Shown: piece by piece, positions 41,358-51,434 of the stretch
How the letters are laid out: each line of letters starts with the position of its first letter
Position numbering within the stretch: the stretch's first letter is position 1
Source of the DNA: Sphingopyxis panaciterrulae
Lineage (GTDB): Bacteria > Pseudomonadota > Alphaproteobacteria > Sphingomonadales > Sphingomonadaceae
Assembly (NCBI RefSeq): GCF_014199295.1
Contig: NZ_JACIJH010000003.1
Span: 124,001-188,000 of the forward strand
Reading direction: 5' to 3'
Length of the DNA: 64,000 bases
The notes under the pieces: model-generated
Seen by the model: only the letters and a program-made list of their open reading frames with translations
Told to the model about the DNA's origin: nothing
The model's database searches: none
Made by a program: the position numbers and the translations under genes

Positions 41358-42176
41358 ATGCGTTCCAGTTTAACCAGATTTGCCGCGATGGCGATGGCGA
41401 TCGCGACCGCCGGCCTGATCCTGTCGCCGCTCCCCGCCGCGGCGCAGATGACGGAGGTCGACCCCAATACGGCGATCGATTCCGACCTCGACAATCCGAA
41501 CCAGACCCCTCCGCCCCCCGCGACGAATGAAACGCCCGATTACGGCACGGATTACGGCGCCCCCACCCCTGATCCTTCGCTCGACGGCGACCTCGCGACC
41601 GGCAACGAACAGGTCACGGGCGTTCCCCAGGATTCCGCTGCGGGTACGACCCCGACCGATCCCGGAACCGCCGCGACCAGCGTCGACCCCAGCACCACCT
41701 ACAAGGAGGACGATCTCATCGGCGCCGCGGAGGGCGTGTTCGGCAAGGGCGCGCAGGGTCTTGCGGGCCTGATCGAGGATATCCTCAAGAAGCAGGGCGA
41801 GCCCAATGCCTATATCGTCGGGCGCGAGGCAGGCGGCGCGCTCGTGGTCGGCCTGCGCTATGGCTCGGGCACGCTCTATCACAAGGTCGAGGGCGAACGC
41901 CCGGTCTATTGGACGGGACCGTCGATCGGTTTCGACGCGGGCGCCAATGCGGGCAACACCTTCGTTCTCGTCTATAACCTCTTCGACACCGAGGACCTCT
42001 ACAAGCGCTTCCCCGCCGGCGAAGGCGCCGCCTATCTGGTGGGCGGTTTCAACGCCTCCTATATGCGGAGCGGCGATGTGGTCCTCATCCCGATCCGCGT
42101 CGGCGTCGGCGCGCGGCTCGGCGCCAATGTCGGCTATATGAAGTTCAGCAAGAAGCAGCGCTGGCTGCCTTTCTGA
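41358..42176 (+). CDS. DUF1134 family secreted protein
   Basis: A 272-residue exported protein. ATG 41358 follows GGGGAAG; signal peptide residues 1-30 end SPLPAAAQ. A Pro/Thr/Asp-rich low-complexity linker (about 31-125) precedes the conserved DUF1134 domain (IVGREAGGALVVGLRYGSG to KFSKKQRWLPF). The family is widespread in alphaproteobacteria and of unknown function; the conserved part looks like a membrane-associated lipid-binding fold (Ysc84-like), which is only an impression. Confidence 0.85.
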   Translation: MRSSLTRFAAMAMAIATAGLILSPLPAAAQMTEVDPNTAIDSDLDNPNQTPPPPATNETPDYGTDYGAPTPDPSLDGDLATGNEQVTGVPQDSAAGTTPTDPGTAATSVDPSTTYKEDDLIGAAEGVFGKGAQGLAGLIEDILKKQGEPNAYIVGREAGGALVVGLRYGSGTLYHKVEGERPVYWTGPSIGFDAGANAGNTFVLVYNLFDTEDLYKRFPAGEGAAYLVGGFNASYMRSGDVVLIPIRVGVGARLGANVGYMKFSKKQRWLPF

Positions 42177-42201
42177 TCCCCGGCTTGCCAAGGGGGCGAC
42201 C

Positions 42202-42230
42202 GCCCGCGCTTCGCTGCGGGCTTTTTCTTT
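42202..42230 (+). terminator. Intrinsic terminator after the DUF1134 gene
   Basis: The stem GCCCGC (42202-42207) / GCGGGC (42216-42221) with loop GCTTCGCT is followed by TTTTTCTTT. It sits 26 bp after the stop codon. Confidence 0.82.
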
Positions 42231-42308
42231 GACGATCGCGATGATCGTGGCAGCAGAGTTCCGGTGGAAGCGACGGCGATTTCCGACCCGAAATGCCGTC
42301 CTGCGTCC

Positions 42309-42863
42309 CTAATCCCCGTCAAAGGCGATCAGCGTTTCGCAGGCGATCCCGGCGTCGGCCAGTCGCTGCGAGCCACCGAGGTCGGGCAGGTCGATGACGA
42401 AAAGCGCAGCGGCAACCTCTGCCCCCACCTGCTTCATCAGCCGCGCGGTGGCGAGGATCGTGCCGCCGGTCGCGAGCAGGTCGTCGATCAGTACGACGCG
42501 GTGCCCCACCACGACCGCGCCTTCATGCAGCTCAAGCCGGTCGACGCCATATTCCAGTTCGTAATCGACCCCGATCGTCACGCCGGGAAGCTTGCCTGCC
42601 TTGCGCACCGGAACGAGGCCCAGCCCCATGGCGGTCGCCATCGCGGCGCCGAACAGAAAGCCGCGGGCCTCCACCGCGACGATCAGATCGGGGCGATAGA
42701 CGGCGGCGCGCGCGCTCATCCGCCGGACGCTCTCGGCGAAACCGGCCGCGTCGGCGATCAGGGTGGTAATGTCACGAAACTGGATACCCGGCTTCGGAAA
42801 GTCGGGAATCGTGCGGACGAGCGCCGCCAGATCGAGGTCGGGACGGGGAGGAAGCGCGATCAT
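42309..42863 (-). CDS. apt: Adenine phosphoribosyltransferase
   Basis: A 184-residue purine salvage enzyme making AMP from adenine and PRPP. The PRPP-binding motif VVLIDDLLATGGT is clear, and the N-terminus IPDFPKPGIQFRDITTL is diagnostic. It follows the cytochrome c1 gene by 25 bp and may be co-transcribed with the bc1 genes. Confidence 0.96.
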   Translation of the reverse strand: MIALPPRPDLDLAALVRTIPDFPKPGIQFRDITTLIADAAGFAESVRRMSARAAVYRPDLIVAVEARGFLFGAAMATAMGLGLVPVRKAGKLPGVTIGVDYELEYGVDRLELHEGAVVVGHRVVLIDDLLATGGTILATARLMKQVGAEVAAALFVIDLPDLGGSQRLADAGIACETLIAFDGD

Positions 42864-42888
42864 GGCGCCGCCCTTCCCCTCCGTCCGA

Positions 42889-43698
42889 TCAATGCTCCTT
42901 GTCGGCCCAGATGTTCCGGTACGACAGATAGGCGAGAATGCTGAAGATGCTCAGGAACAGGAAGGCGGCCCAGCCCACCCGCATCCGCTGCACCAGCTTG
43001 GGCTCCGCGGTCCACACAAGGAAAGCCGTGACGTCGCTCGCCATCGCCTTCACATCGTTCGGCGACCCGTCGGCGAACGTAACCTGGCCGTCGGTCAGCG
43101 GCGGCGCCATCGCGAGGTTGAGGTTCGCGAAATAGGGGTTGTAGTGGAGCCCCGTCGCCGGCTGCAATTCCTTCGGCAGATTCGCTGGCGGGTTCTGGAA
43201 ACCGGTCAGCAGCGAATAGACATAATCCTTGCCGTCTTCGCGCGCCTTGGTGATCAGCGACAGGTCCGGCGGCAGCGCATTGTTGTTCGCCGCGCGCGCC
43301 GCGACCTCGTTCGCATAGGGCGCCGGGAAATGATCCGACGGCAAGCCATCGCGCGTCGCCGGCTCGCCCGTGTCGGGGTTGATCGACGGCACCTGGAAGC
43401 CCTTGGCGAAGGTTTTCACCTGCCCCTCGGTGTAGCCGAGTTCGGCAACATCGCGCAGCGCGACATGATCGAGGCTGTGGCAGGCCGAGCAGACTTCCTT
43501 GTACACCTGAAGGCCGCGCTGCAGCTTGGCCTTGTCCCAGTGCGGAAACAGGCCGTCACTCGACAGCGGGAGGTGGCGCGCCTCCTTGTGGAACGCGTGA
43601 GCGGCTTGCGGCTCATTCGACAGGGGCGTCGTAACGATCGCGCACAGCAGCGCGACGATGAAACCCAGGCCGACGAGAAATCCGAGCGGACGAACCAT
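42889..43698 (-). CDS. petC: Cytochrome c1 of the bc1 complex
   Basis: A 269-residue membrane-anchored haem protein that passes electrons from the Rieske centre to cytochrome c. An N-terminal hydrophobic segment (residues 5-25) precedes the haem site CSACH at residues 70-74; the axial Met is probably in NLAMAPPL. A C-terminal helix (about 238-260) anchors it. ATG 43698 is preferred over the 22-residue-longer frame. It is last of the three bc1 genes. Confidence 0.93.
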   Translation of the reverse strand: MVRPLGFLVGLGFIVALLCAIVTTPLSNEPQAAHAFHKEARHLPLSSDGLFPHWDKAKLQRGLQVYKEVCSACHSLDHVALRDVAELGYTEGQVKTFAKGFQVPSINPDTGEPATRDGLPSDHFPAPYANEVAARAANNNALPPDLSLITKAREDGKDYVYSLLTGFQNPPANLPKELQPATGLHYNPYFANLNLAMAPPLTDGQVTFADGSPNDVKAMASDVTAFLVWTAEPKLVQRMRVGWAAFLFLSIFSILAYLSYRNIWADKEH

Positions 43699-43729
43699 GG
43701 CTGTATCAGCTCCTATAAAAGTCCGGCGC

Positions 43730-45013
43730 TCAGGCCGTTGCCGAGGCCGACGATTTGTCGGCATGCTTTGCGAGAACCGCTTCCGTGATCGAGTTCGGCA
43801 TCGGCAGCGGCCGCTCGATCCGCGAGATGATCGGCAGGATGACCAGGAAATGCGCGAAATAATAGGCTGCGCCGATTTGGCTCAGGATCACCCACGGCTG
43901 TTCGGCCGGCATCTTGCCACAGACGCCGAGCAGCAGCACGTCAGCCACCAGCACCCAGAAGAAGATGCGATTGAGCGGACGATAGCGCGACGACTTCACC
44001 GGCGAGCTGTCGAGCCACGGCAGGAAGAACAGCAGCGCGATCGAGGCGAACATCGCGATGACGCCCCACAGCTTCGCGTCGATCCACAGGAAGTTGAAGG
44101 TGAAGGCGCGCAGGATCGCGTAGAAGGGCCAGAAATACCATTCGGGAACGATATGCGCCGGCGTCGAAAGCGGGTTCGCCGGAATATAGTTGTCGGCGTG
44201 GCCGAGCATGTTCGGGCTGAAGAAGGTCAGCGCGACGAACACGAGCAGGAAAATGCCGAGCCCGAAGCCGTCCTTCGCGGTGTAATAGGGATGGAACGGG
44301 ACCGTGTCCTGCTCGTCCTTCACATCGATGCCGGTCGGGTTGTTCGACCCCGGAATGTGCAGCGCCCAGATGTGCAGGATCACGACGCCCGCAATCACGA
44401 AGGGCAGCAGATAGTGCAGCGAGAAGAAGCGGTTGAGCGCGGCGTTGTCGGGCGCGAAGCCGCCGAGCAGCCAGACGCGGATCGGCTCGCCGACCGCAGG
44501 AATGGCCGAGAAGAAGCCGGTGATGACCTGCGCCCCCCAGAAGCTCATCTGCCCCCAGGGAAGCACATAGCCCATGAAGGCGGTCGCCATCATCAGCAGG
44601 AAGATCACGACGCCGAGCAGCCACACCATTTCGCGCGGCGCCTTGTACGATCCATAGTAAAGGCCGCGGAAGATGTGGAGATAGACGACGATGAAGAACA
44701 TGCTCGCGCCGTTCATGTGCGCATAGCGGATGAACCAGCCGGCGTTGACGTCGCGCATGATATGCTCGACCGAGTCGAAGGCGACGCCCGCATTGGCGGC
44801 ATAGTGCATCGCCAGCACGATGCCGGTGACGATCTGGATGACCAGCGCGGCGCCAGCAAGGACGCCGAAGTTCCAGAAATAGTTGAGGTTGCGCGGAACC
44901 GGATAGCCCGGACCGGTGGCGTTGTAGATAAGCCGCGGAATCGGCAGTTTCTCGTCCATCCACTTCATCAGCGGATGCTGGGGTTCGTAGCTCTTGGCCC
45001 AGGGAAAGCTCAT
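43730..45013 (-). CDS. petB: Cytochrome b of the bc1 complex
   Basis: A 427-residue eight-helix subunit holding two b haems and both quinol sites. Motifs include [37 protein letters not shown] with the Qo loop, the PEWYF motif in [15 protein letters not shown], and paired haem histidines in helices B and D. Starts 13 bp after the Rieske gene. Confidence 0.96.
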   Translation of the reverse strand: MSFPWAKSYEPQHPLMKWMDEKLPIPRLIYNATGPGYPVPRNLNYFWNFGVLAGAALVIQIVTGIVLAMHYAANAGVAFDSVEHIMRDVNAGWFIRYAHMNGASMFFIVVYLHIFRGLYYGSYKAPREMVWLLGVVIFLLMMATAFMGYVLPWGQMSFWGAQVITGFFSAIPAVGEPIRVWLLGGFAPDNAALNRFFSLHYLLPFVIAGVVILHIWALHIPGSNNPTGIDVKDEQDTVPFHPYYTAKDGFGLGIFLLVFVALTFFSPNMLGHADNYIPANPLSTPAHIVPEWYFWPFYAILRAFTFNFLWIDAKLWGVIAMFASIALLFFLPWLDSSPVKSSRYRPLNRIFFWVLVADVLLLGVCGKMPAEQPWVILSQIGAAYYFAHFLVILPIISRIERPLPMPNSITEAVLAKHADKSSASATA

Positions 45014-45026
45014 CTTATCTCGCTCC

Positions 45027-45584
45027 TCAGCCGATCGTCACGACGGTGTCGCTGGTGAAGTCATAGGGCGGCACCTCCAGATTCTTGGGCGCCGGGCCTT
45101 TGCGGATGCGCGCCGCGGTATCGTAGTGCGAGCCGTGACACGGGCAGAAATAGCCCCCGAAATCGCCGCGCGGCTCGCCCTCGGCCGCGCCGAGCGGGAC
45201 GCAGCCCAGGTGGGTGCAGACGCCGAGCGTGATCAGCCAGTTTTCCTTGCCGGGCTTGGTCCGCTCATCGATCGTCTGCGGATCGCGCAGATCGCTGAGC
45301 GGCACCTTCTTCGCCGCCTCGATCTCGGCCGGAACGAGGTTGCGGACGAACACGGGCTGCTTGCGCCAGCTCGTCTTGATCGCCTGGCCGGGCTGGATCG
45401 CCGAAATGTCGATCTCGGTCGACGACAGCGCGAGCACGTCGGCCGACGGATTCATCTGGTTGACCAGCGGAAGCACCACCGTGGCGGCACCGACCCCGGC
45501 GAAGCTGACGGCGGCGATATTGATGAAATCCCGGCGCCGCACGCCATCTTCGATGTCGGCGTTGAGACTGGTTTCACTGGCCAT
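45027..45584 (-). CDS. petA: Rieske iron-sulfur subunit of the bc1 complex
   Basis: A 185-residue subunit with a twin-arginine-type N-terminus ([18 protein letters not shown]) serving as signal anchor. The 2Fe-2S cluster ligands are in [10 protein letters not shown] and [12 protein letters not shown] 45584 after AAGGGCAATCG fits the family length; the frame extends upstream across the neighbouring gene's region and is rejected there. First gene of the petABC operon. Confidence 0.95.
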   Translation of the reverse strand: MASETSLNADIEDGVRRRDFINIAAVSFAGVGAATVVLPLVNQMNPSADVLALSSTEIDISAIQPGQAIKTSWRKQPVFVRNLVPAEIEAAKKVPLSDLRDPQTIDERTKPGKENWLITLGVCTHLGCVPLGAAEGEPRGDFGGYFCPCHGSHYDTAARIRKGPAPKNLEVPPYDFTSDTVVTIG

Positions 45585-45806
45585 TCGATTGCCCTTGCAT
45601 GGCTGAACTGACAAATTCGCACGGTATGCAGGGTGCCCTGTTTGCGCATGCTGGACGCGGCGCAGCCCGGCGGCCCCTCCGGGAATTGCCGGCCTGATAG
45701 CCGCACATCCCGGCCTTGCCAACAGGCAATTTCCCTTTGCCGCGTCGGGCATGACACCGCGGGCATCGACCTCGATTCCCGCACCGGCGCGCGCTATGGC
45801 GACCGG

Positions 45807-46265
45807 ATGGACATCGCCCTCTTCCAGCCCGATATCGCCGGGAACGTCGGCACGATGCTGCGCACCGCCGCCTGTTTCGGCGCGCCCGCGCATATCGTCG
45901 AGCCCTGCGGCTTCCCCTTTTCCGACGCGGCGCTGAAGCGCGCGGGGATGGATTATGCCGTGCGTGCGAATGTCCGCCGCCATGCCGACTGGGCAGCCTT
46001 CGAAGACTGGCGCACCGCGGCGGCGAAGCGTCTCGTGCTGCTTACCACCGGGGGCGCGACGCCGCTGCCCGATTTTGACTTCGATCAAGGCGATCTGCTG
46101 TTGTTCGGGTCAGAGAGCGCCGGCGTTCCGCCGCATGTCCACGCGGCGGCCGCGGCGCGGGTCGCGATTCCGATGCAGCCGAGCTTTCGTTCCTTGAATG
46201 TCGCGGTGGCTGCTGGCATCGCGCTCGCCGAGGCGCTCAGACAGACGAAAGGCTTTGCGGCATGA
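45807..46265 (+). CDS. trmL: tRNA (cytidine(34)-2'-O)-methyltransferase
   Basis: A 152-residue SPOUT methyltransferase that modifies the wobble base of some leucine tRNAs. Motifs are IALFQPDIAGNVGTMLRTAACF, LLLFGSESAGVPPHV and SLNVAVAAGIALAEALRQ, which form the knotted AdoMet site. ATG 45807 gives the standard N-terminus. It diverges from petA and overlaps hemF by ATGA. Confidence 0.92.
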   Translation: MDIALFQPDIAGNVGTMLRTAACFGAPAHIVEPCGFPFSDAALKRAGMDYAVRANVRRHADWAAFEDWRTAAAKRLVLLTTGGATPLPDFDFDQGDLLLFGSESAGVPPHVHAAAAARVAIPMQPSFRSLNVAVAAGIALAEALRQTKGFAA

Positions 46266-47122
46266 TCTCGCTCGATTCCCAGCAACAGGCGACGCGCGAC
46301 TGGTTCGAGTCGCTGCGCGACCGCATCTGCGCCGAATTTGAGGCGATTGAGCGCGAGGCGGGCAGCGATGCCGCCTTCGCCTATACGCCCTGGGACCGCG
46401 AGGCCGACGGAATCGAGCCCGGCGAAGGCGGCGGCGGGGTACGCGGCGTGATGACCGGGCAGGTGTTCGAAAAGGTCGGCGTCAACGTCTCGACCGTCGG
46501 CGGCCAGTTCGCGCCCGATTTCGCGCAATCGATCCACGGCGCGGGCGAGGATCCGCGCTTCTTCGCGACCGGCATCAGCCTCGTCGCGCATATGGCGAAC
46601 CCGCATGTCCCGGCGGTGCATATGAACACGCGCTTCCTCGTCACGACGAAGCGCTGGTTCGGGGGCGGTGCCGACCTCAATCCGCCGATTCCCTATGCGC
46701 AGGACACCGACGATTTCCACGCCCGGCTGCGCGCCGCCTGCGCGCCCTTCGGCCCCGACGTCTACGAACGCTACGCCAAATGGGCCGACGATTATTTCTA
46801 TATCCCGCACCGCGGCGTCCACCGCGGGGTGGGCGGTATCTTCTACGACCATCTCGAATGCCGCGACGATGCCGAGTTCGACCGCCAGTTCGAATTCACC
46901 CGCGCGGTGGGCGAAGCGTTCCTCGACATATTTCCGCAGATCGTGCGGCGGCGGATGGCGACGCCCTTCACCGACGCCGAGCGCGAGGCGCAACTCGTCT
47001 GGCGCGGCCGCTATGCCGAGTTCAACCTCGTCTACGACCGCGGAACCCTGTTCGGGCTCAAGACCGGCGGCAATATCGACGCGATCCTGATGAGCCTGCC
47101 GCCGCTCGCCAAATGGAGCTGA
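46262..47122 (+). CDS. hemF: Oxygen-dependent coproporphyrinogen III oxidase
   Basis: A 286-residue haem-pathway enzyme that decarboxylates coproporphyrinogen III. Recognisable blocks are GGGGVRGVMTGQVFEKVGVN, HMNTRFLVTTKRWFGGGADLNP, FYIPHRGVHRGVGGIFYDHLE and EFNLVYDRGTLFGLKTGGN. Length is normal. Start overlaps trmL stop. Confidence 0.96.
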   Translation: MISLDSQQQATRDWFESLRDRICAEFEAIEREAGSDAAFAYTPWDREADGIEPGEGGGGVRGVMTGQVFEKVGVNVSTVGGQFAPDFAQSIHGAGEDPRFFATGISLVAHMANPHVPAVHMNTRFLVTTKRWFGGGADLNPPIPYAQDTDDFHARLRAACAPFGPDVYERYAKWADDYFYIPHRGVHRGVGGIFYDHLECRDDAEFDRQFEFTRAVGEAFLDIFPQIVRRRMATPFTDAEREAQLVWRGRYAEFNLVYDRGTLFGLKTGGNIDAILMSLPPLAKWS

Positions 47123-47128
47123 CCGGCA

Positions 47129-47158
47129 AAGAGGCGCCCCGCCGCCGGAGCGCCTCTT
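47129..47158. terminator. Terminator between convergent genes
   Basis: A perfect 9-bp stem AAGAGGCGC (47129-47137) / GCGCCTCTT (47150-47158) with a 12-nt loop sits 7 bp after the hemF stop and 22 bp before the stop of the convergent membrane gene. It can serve both strands. Confidence 0.65.
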
Positions 47159-47179
47159 CCGTTTCCGCGTCGGAACCCG

Positions 47180-48061
47180 TCAGGCGAAAATCTCACCCGA
47201 AGTCGTGCCCGACGAAATCGCCCGATAGATGCCGACGGGCATCGACAGCGACAGCATCAGGATCGGCAGATAGACGATCAACCCCAGGACGATCATCGCC
47301 ACCATCGCGCCGACTGCGGAGCCGCCTGCCAGCGCCCCCGTAATTCCGCCGAAGATCAGGCCGGCGATGAAAGCATAGACGACCATCAGGATGGTGAAGA
47401 GGATATAGAAACCCACGATCGCCCACTGCGAAGCCCCCGTCAGCTTCCAGGATTCGGTGATGCCGGTGACCGGATTGCGCGTCAGCTTCTGCGCCATCAC
47501 CGGCCCGGCGACCGACAGCCGCCCCTGCAGCCACAGGAAGAAGACCAGCACCGCCACATAATAGACGAATGCGACCGCCATCGCGCCGCCGCTGAGCGCC
47601 CCCGACTGGAACGCGCCGGGCGAGAACGCCCCCGCCCCGCCGAGCACCGCCCCGAAGATAAGCATCAGGACGAAGGAAATGATCATCATCACGATATAGG
47701 CGATGGCCATCACCACGAACATGCCGAGCGCGAAGGCCGGACCGGCCTGAAAGGCCCAGCCGAAGTTGGGTGCCTCGTCCGGATGCAGCCCCCCGCGCCA
47801 GATCAGCATTCCCACGGCATAGAGAATGACGGCCGCCAGAATCGCGAACAGGAAGATTCGGCTGAAAGCCCCCAGCATCACGGACGGGTCGTTGGTGGTC
47901 GTCGCCATCGCCATGGCGGCGAAGGTCGAGCCGAGCATAAGATAGCCGAGGATGCCGAGCACGACGATCGTACCGCCCATCCACATCAGCATCTTGGTCC
48001 AATTGGCCTTCAGAAACGCGAAGGTTTCCGAAAAGGCTGCCCCGATACTCATCTTGATCAT
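47180..48061 (-). CDS. Multi-helix membrane protein, glycerophosphodiesterase-membrane-domain-like
   Basis: A 293-residue inner-membrane protein with about six to seven hydrophobic segments. It resembles its neighbour at 48183-48929: both have a repeat of long helices and a conserved stretch of the form AQKLTRNPVTGITESWKLT here and [19 protein letters not shown] there. That motif is typical of the GlpQ-type membrane domain (DUF7847/YciC-like). Function unknown. Confidence 0.75.
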   Translation of the reverse strand: MIKMSIGAAFSETFAFLKANWTKMLMWMGGTIVVLGILGYLMLGSTFAAMAMATTTNDPSVMLGAFSRIFLFAILAAVILYAVGMLIWRGGLHPDEAPNFGWAFQAGPAFALGMFVVMAIAYIVMMIISFVLMLIFGAVLGGAGAFSPGAFQSGALSGGAMAVAFVYYVAVLVFFLWLQGRLSVAGPVMAQKLTRNPVTGITESWKLTGASQWAIVGFYILFTILMVVYAFIAGLIFGGITGALAGGSAVGAMVAMIVLGLIVYLPILMLSLSMPVGIYRAISSGTTSGEIFA

Positions 48062-48182
48062 GTTGTTTCCCCTGCTTGTTGAGCCTCGTTCTTCCTTTCG
48101 TGTGAAATACGACCCCGCTTATGGTCTACAGCAACCAGCGTGCATCCGCGACCTTTTCCTTCCGTTACGGAAAGGTACCCGT

Positions 48183-48929
48183 TCAGCCGAAGACATCGCC
48201 CGCATTGCGCATCGCGAGCTGGCGATAGGTCGCCGCCGTGACGGCCAGCGTTACCATGCCGGCGACCGCGGCGATGCCGCCTTCGACAAGGCCGCTCACG
48301 ATATGCCCGACCCCCTCGTTCGTCCCGGAAATGGCCATGATGATGCCGCCGAAGATCATCGCGACGATCATCGTCACCAGCGCGACGAGGAACAGGAAGA
48401 GGAAAATCCGCCAGCCATTGTCCTTCGTCAGCGCCCAGCCCTGCCGAAACGCCGTGATCGGATTGCGTTCGGAGCGATCCGCGACCACCGGCGCGACCAC
48501 CGCGAACCGGCCCCACAGATAAAAGGCAGGAAGGATCAGAAGCAAGGCGCCAGCCGCGATCATCAGTCCCAGCATGATCTGGATCGCGATCATCGTCGGC
48601 GCCATCATGAGCGCGAAGGTCAGCGCTTCGCCGACGCTGACGCCGCTCCGCGACAGCCAGAGACGCAGAATGCCGACGCCGCCGATGGCGGAGATCAGGC
48701 CGACCAGGATTTGATAGGGGATCGCGTGCTCCAGATTCTCACGCGTCGCGAGCATGATCTGGTCGAACGTCGCACCGGCGGGCGGTTCGATCGGTGTCGG
48801 CCCGAACCAGCTCACCGCCAATGTCGGCAGGAAAAGGAAAACGGCGGCGATGGCCCACGTCAGGCCGCTATAGGAGCGCAGCAGGACCAGACTGTCGTCC
48901 CAGGCTGCGCTCATGTCGAATTTCGGCAT
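48183..48929 (-). CDS. Multi-helix membrane protein, paralogue of its neighbour
   Basis: A 248-residue inner-membrane protein with about six helices. It shares with the gene at 47180-48061 the R-NP-[VI]-T-x-[IF]-x-x-[SG]-W motif between helices, so the two probably arose by duplication. The 121-bp gap between them may hold a separate promoter. Function unknown. Confidence 0.75.
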   Translation of the reverse strand: MPKFDMSAAWDDSLVLLRSYSGLTWAIAAVFLFLPTLAVSWFGPTPIEPPAGATFDQIMLATRENLEHAIPYQILVGLISAIGGVGILRLWLSRSGVSVGEALTFALMMAPTMIAIQIMLGLMIAAGALLLILPAFYLWGRFAVVAPVVADRSERNPITAFRQGWALTKDNGWRIFLFLFLVALVTMIVAMIFGGIIMAISGTNEGVGHIVSGLVEGGIAAVAGMVTLAVTAATYRQLAMRNAGDVFG

Positions 48930-49054
48930 TTATGCTCCGTCTCTGTTTTCCCGTTGCGGGGGAGACTGGCGTCCAGCTTCCTGCTTGTCCAGCCTTGTTA
49001 ACGATTTGGACCACCCCCTTGCGCTCGCCGGCCGGCGCGGGCAGGAGGCACGCA

Positions 49055-49708
49055 ATGACCCATCTGCCGTCACCGGAATGGCGCGTTTCGCCGGACCTTA
49101 CCGACTATCCCCCGGCGCTGGCCGACATGGAGCAGCGCGCGGCGGCGATTCATGCCGGCGAAGCGAACGAACGCATCTGGCTGCTCGAGCACCCGCCGCT
49201 GTATACCGCCGGCACCAGCGCCGATCCCGCCGAGCTGCTCGAGGCGCGCTTTCCCGTCTATGACGCCGGGCGCGGCGGGCGCTATACCTATCATGGCCCC
49301 GGCCAACGCGTCGGCTATGTCCAGCTCGACCTGACACGGCGCGGGCGCGACGTGCGCGCCTATGTCCATGCGCTCGAAGGCTGGGTCATCGACGCGCTTG
49401 CCGCGCTGGGCGTTCCCGCGCGCCGTGCCGAGGGCCGGATCGGCATCTGGACCGACGACGCGCAGGGCCGCGAGGCCAAGATCGGCGCGATCGGGGTCCG
49501 CGTGCGCCGCTGGGTGACGCTGCACGGCTTTTCGCTCAACGTCGCGCCCGACCTCGCGCATTTCGGGGGCATCGTGCCGTGCGGGATCGCCGAATATCCG
49601 GTCACCAGCCTCGCCGCGCTCGGCATCGACGCGGGATTCGAGGACGTCGACGCCGCGCTTCGCGCCAGCTTTCCCGCCTTTCTCGACAAGCTTTCATCGA
49701 GCGACTAG
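49055..49708 (+). CDS. lipB: Octanoyltransferase
   Basis: A 217-residue enzyme that moves octanoate from acyl carrier protein to lipoyl domains. Motifs are [20 protein letters not shown], the catalytic Lys in [19 protein letters not shown] and the catalytic Cys in [18 protein letters not shown] 49055 follows AGGAGG. Divergent from the membrane protein gene. Confidence 0.95.
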   Translation: MTHLPSPEWRVSPDLTDYPPALADMEQRAAAIHAGEANERIWLLEHPPLYTAGTSADPAELLEARFPVYDAGRGGRYTYHGPGQRVGYVQLDLTRRGRDVRAYVHALEGWVIDALAALGVPARRAEGRIGIWTDDAQGREAKIGAIGVRVRRWVTLHGFSLNVAPDLAHFGGIVPCGIAEYPVTSLAALGIDAGFEDVDAALRASFPAFLDKLSSSD

Positions 49709-49717
49709 GACATCGGC

Positions 49718-50053
49718 ATGACCCGCCTTCTCCTTGCCTCCGCTCTCTTCCTCTCGCTTACGGCCTGTGGCGGCAGCGATTCGGGCACCAAGACCACGAC
49801 CAAGCTCGATGCGGTCGAGGTGCAGCCGGGAACGATCAGCGATTCGATGATTACCCTCGACGACACCGATATCGACGGCACGGCGGTCGACAACCGCGTC
49901 CCGGATGACGCCAAGACGCCGAAAAAGGAAGATGAGGCAGCCGGCGACGAAGCAGCCGACACGACCGAAGAAGCGGCCGATCCCGACGCGGTCCCGGCTC
50001 CGGCCGCGCGCAAGACCCTGCCCCCGACGCCCGCACCGGCAAAGAGCGAATAG
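49718..50053 (+). CDS. Small acidic lipoprotein
   Basis: A 111-residue protein with a short signal peptide and lipobox LSLTAC (Cys17). The rest is hydrophilic, rich in Asp, Glu, Thr, Pro and Ala, with no recognisable fold. It follows lipB by 9 bp. Its stop codon (50051-50053) abuts that of the convergent queE. Function unknown. Confidence 0.75.
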   Translation: MTRLLLASALFLSLTACGGSDSGTKTTTKLDAVEVQPGTISDSMITLDDTDIDGTAVDNRVPDDAKTPKKEDEAAGDEAADTTEEAADPDAVPAPAARKTLPPTPAPAKSE

Positions 50054-50686
50054 CTAGCGCAACCCCAGCGCCTTGTGCGTCTGCAATGACAGGCGCCAGC
50101 GCGGGTCCGCCATCACCAGGTCGATACAGGCGCGGACATTGGCGGCCGCGTTCGCATCGTCGAGCGGCTGGATCAGCCGATGCGCGAAATCGAGCTGCGC
50201 GAGGCGTTCGACGTCGCTCCCCGGCTGGGGCCAGACGAGTTTCAACTCATCGCCGTGCGTCTGGACGAGGGTGCTGCCGGCCTTGGGGCTGACGCAGATC
50301 CAGTCGATGCTGCGCGGCACCGGAAAAGTGCCGTTGGTCTCGATCGCAATCGTGAAGCCCTCGGCGTGCAGCGCGTCGATCAGTGCCGCGTCGACCTGCA
50401 GCATCGGCTCGCCGCCGGTCAGCACGACATAACGGTCCGCATCGCCCATCCCCCAAGCCTCTGCCACGGCCGCGGCAAGCCCGGCCGCGGTCGGATATTT
50501 ACCGCCGAGCGTGCCGTTGGTGCCGACGAAATCGGTATCGCAGAACCGGCACGTCGCCTTGGCCCGATCCGCCTCGCGTCCGCTCCACAGATTGCAGCCC
50601 GAAAAGCGGCAGAAGACTGCGCGCCGCCCCGCCTGCGCGCCCTCCCCCTGCAGGGTCAGGAAAATCTCTTTGACGGCATAGGCCAT
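50054..50686 (-). CDS. queE: 7-carboxy-7-deazaguanine synthase
   Basis: A 210-residue radical-SAM enzyme in queuosine/deazapurine synthesis. EIFLTLQGEGAQAGRRAVFC opens the protein. The iron-sulfur cysteines follow the C-x14-C-x2-C variant (CNLWSGREADR... then CRFCDTDF), known in some QueE proteins. VVLTGGEPMLQ is also typical. ATG 50686 fits; the longer frame overlaps queC. Confidence 0.92.
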   Translation of the reverse strand: MAYAVKEIFLTLQGEGAQAGRRAVFCRFSGCNLWSGREADRAKATCRFCDTDFVGTNGTLGGKYPTAAGLAAAVAEAWGMGDADRYVVLTGGEPMLQVDAALIDALHAEGFTIAIETNGTFPVPRSIDWICVSPKAGSTLVQTHGDELKLVWPQPGSDVERLAQLDFAHRLIQPLDDANAAANVRACIDLVMADPRWRLSLQTHKALGLR

Positions 50687-50687
50687 G

Positions 50688-51371
50688 TCAGGCGTAGCGG
50701 GTCGGGTCGGCCAGCCCGGCATCGGCAAAACCCTTGCGGCGCAGGCGGCAACTGTCGCACTGGCCGCAATGCAGCCCCTCAGGCGTCGGGTCGTAGCAGG
50801 ACCAGCTCATCCCCGCATCCATGCCAAGCCGCGCCGCCTCGGTCGCGATATCGGCCTTGCTCATATGCTGGAGCGGGGCGTGGATATGGAAATCGACGCC
50901 CTTGTCGCCATCGCGCGTCGCGAGCCGCGCCAGCGCCTCGAAGCCCGCAATGAACTCCGGGCGACAGTCGGGATAGCCCGAATAATCGAGCGCGTTGACG
51001 CCGATGACGATATCCTGCGCCCTCCGCGCCTCGGCAAGCCCGAGCGTCAGCGACAGGAAGATCAGGTTGCGCGCCGGCACATAGGTGACCGGAATATCGT
51101 CGCCTACCCCGTCCTTCGGCACGTCGATATCGGCCGTCAGCGCCGAGCCGCCGAAACGGCGCAGATCGAGCGGCAGGACGATGTGCTCGGCGGCGCCCAC
51201 GAAATCGGCGATCCGCGCCGCCGATTCGAGCTCGACGCGGTGGCGCTGGTTGTAGTCGACCGTCAACGCGACGATCCGCGCGCCCGCCTCGCGCGCGAGC
51301 CCCGCGCAAACCATCGAGTCGAGCCCGCCCGACAGGAGGACGATCATCGTTTTTCCGTGCATATCGTGCAT
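50688..51371 (-). CDS. queC: 7-cyano-7-deazaguanine synthase
   Basis: An enzyme of about 227 residues that makes preQ0 from carboxydeazaguanine using ATP and ammonia. The ATP-binding motif MIVLLSGGLDS lies near the N-terminus, and the zinc-binding cysteines are in LHCGQCDSCRLRRKGF. The start could be ATG 51371, 51362 or one just before IVLLSGG; I give 51371. One base separates it from queE. Confidence 0.92.
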   Translation of the reverse strand: MHDMHGKTMIVLLSGGLDSMVCAGLAREAGARIVALTVDYNQRHRVELESAARIADFVGAAEHIVLPLDLRRFGGSALTADIDVPKDGVGDDIPVTYVPARNLIFLSLTLGLAEARRAQDIVIGVNALDYSGYPDCRPEFIAGFEALARLATRDGDKGVDFHIHAPLQHMSKADIATEAARLGMDAGMSWSCYDPTPEGLHCGQCDSCRLRRKGFADAGLADPTRYA

Positions 51372-51434
51372 CGGCGCCCGATACGCCGGGGCTGCGGTCA
51401 GCGCAAGGCGGGTGCCGCGATGCGGCAAAGAAAC

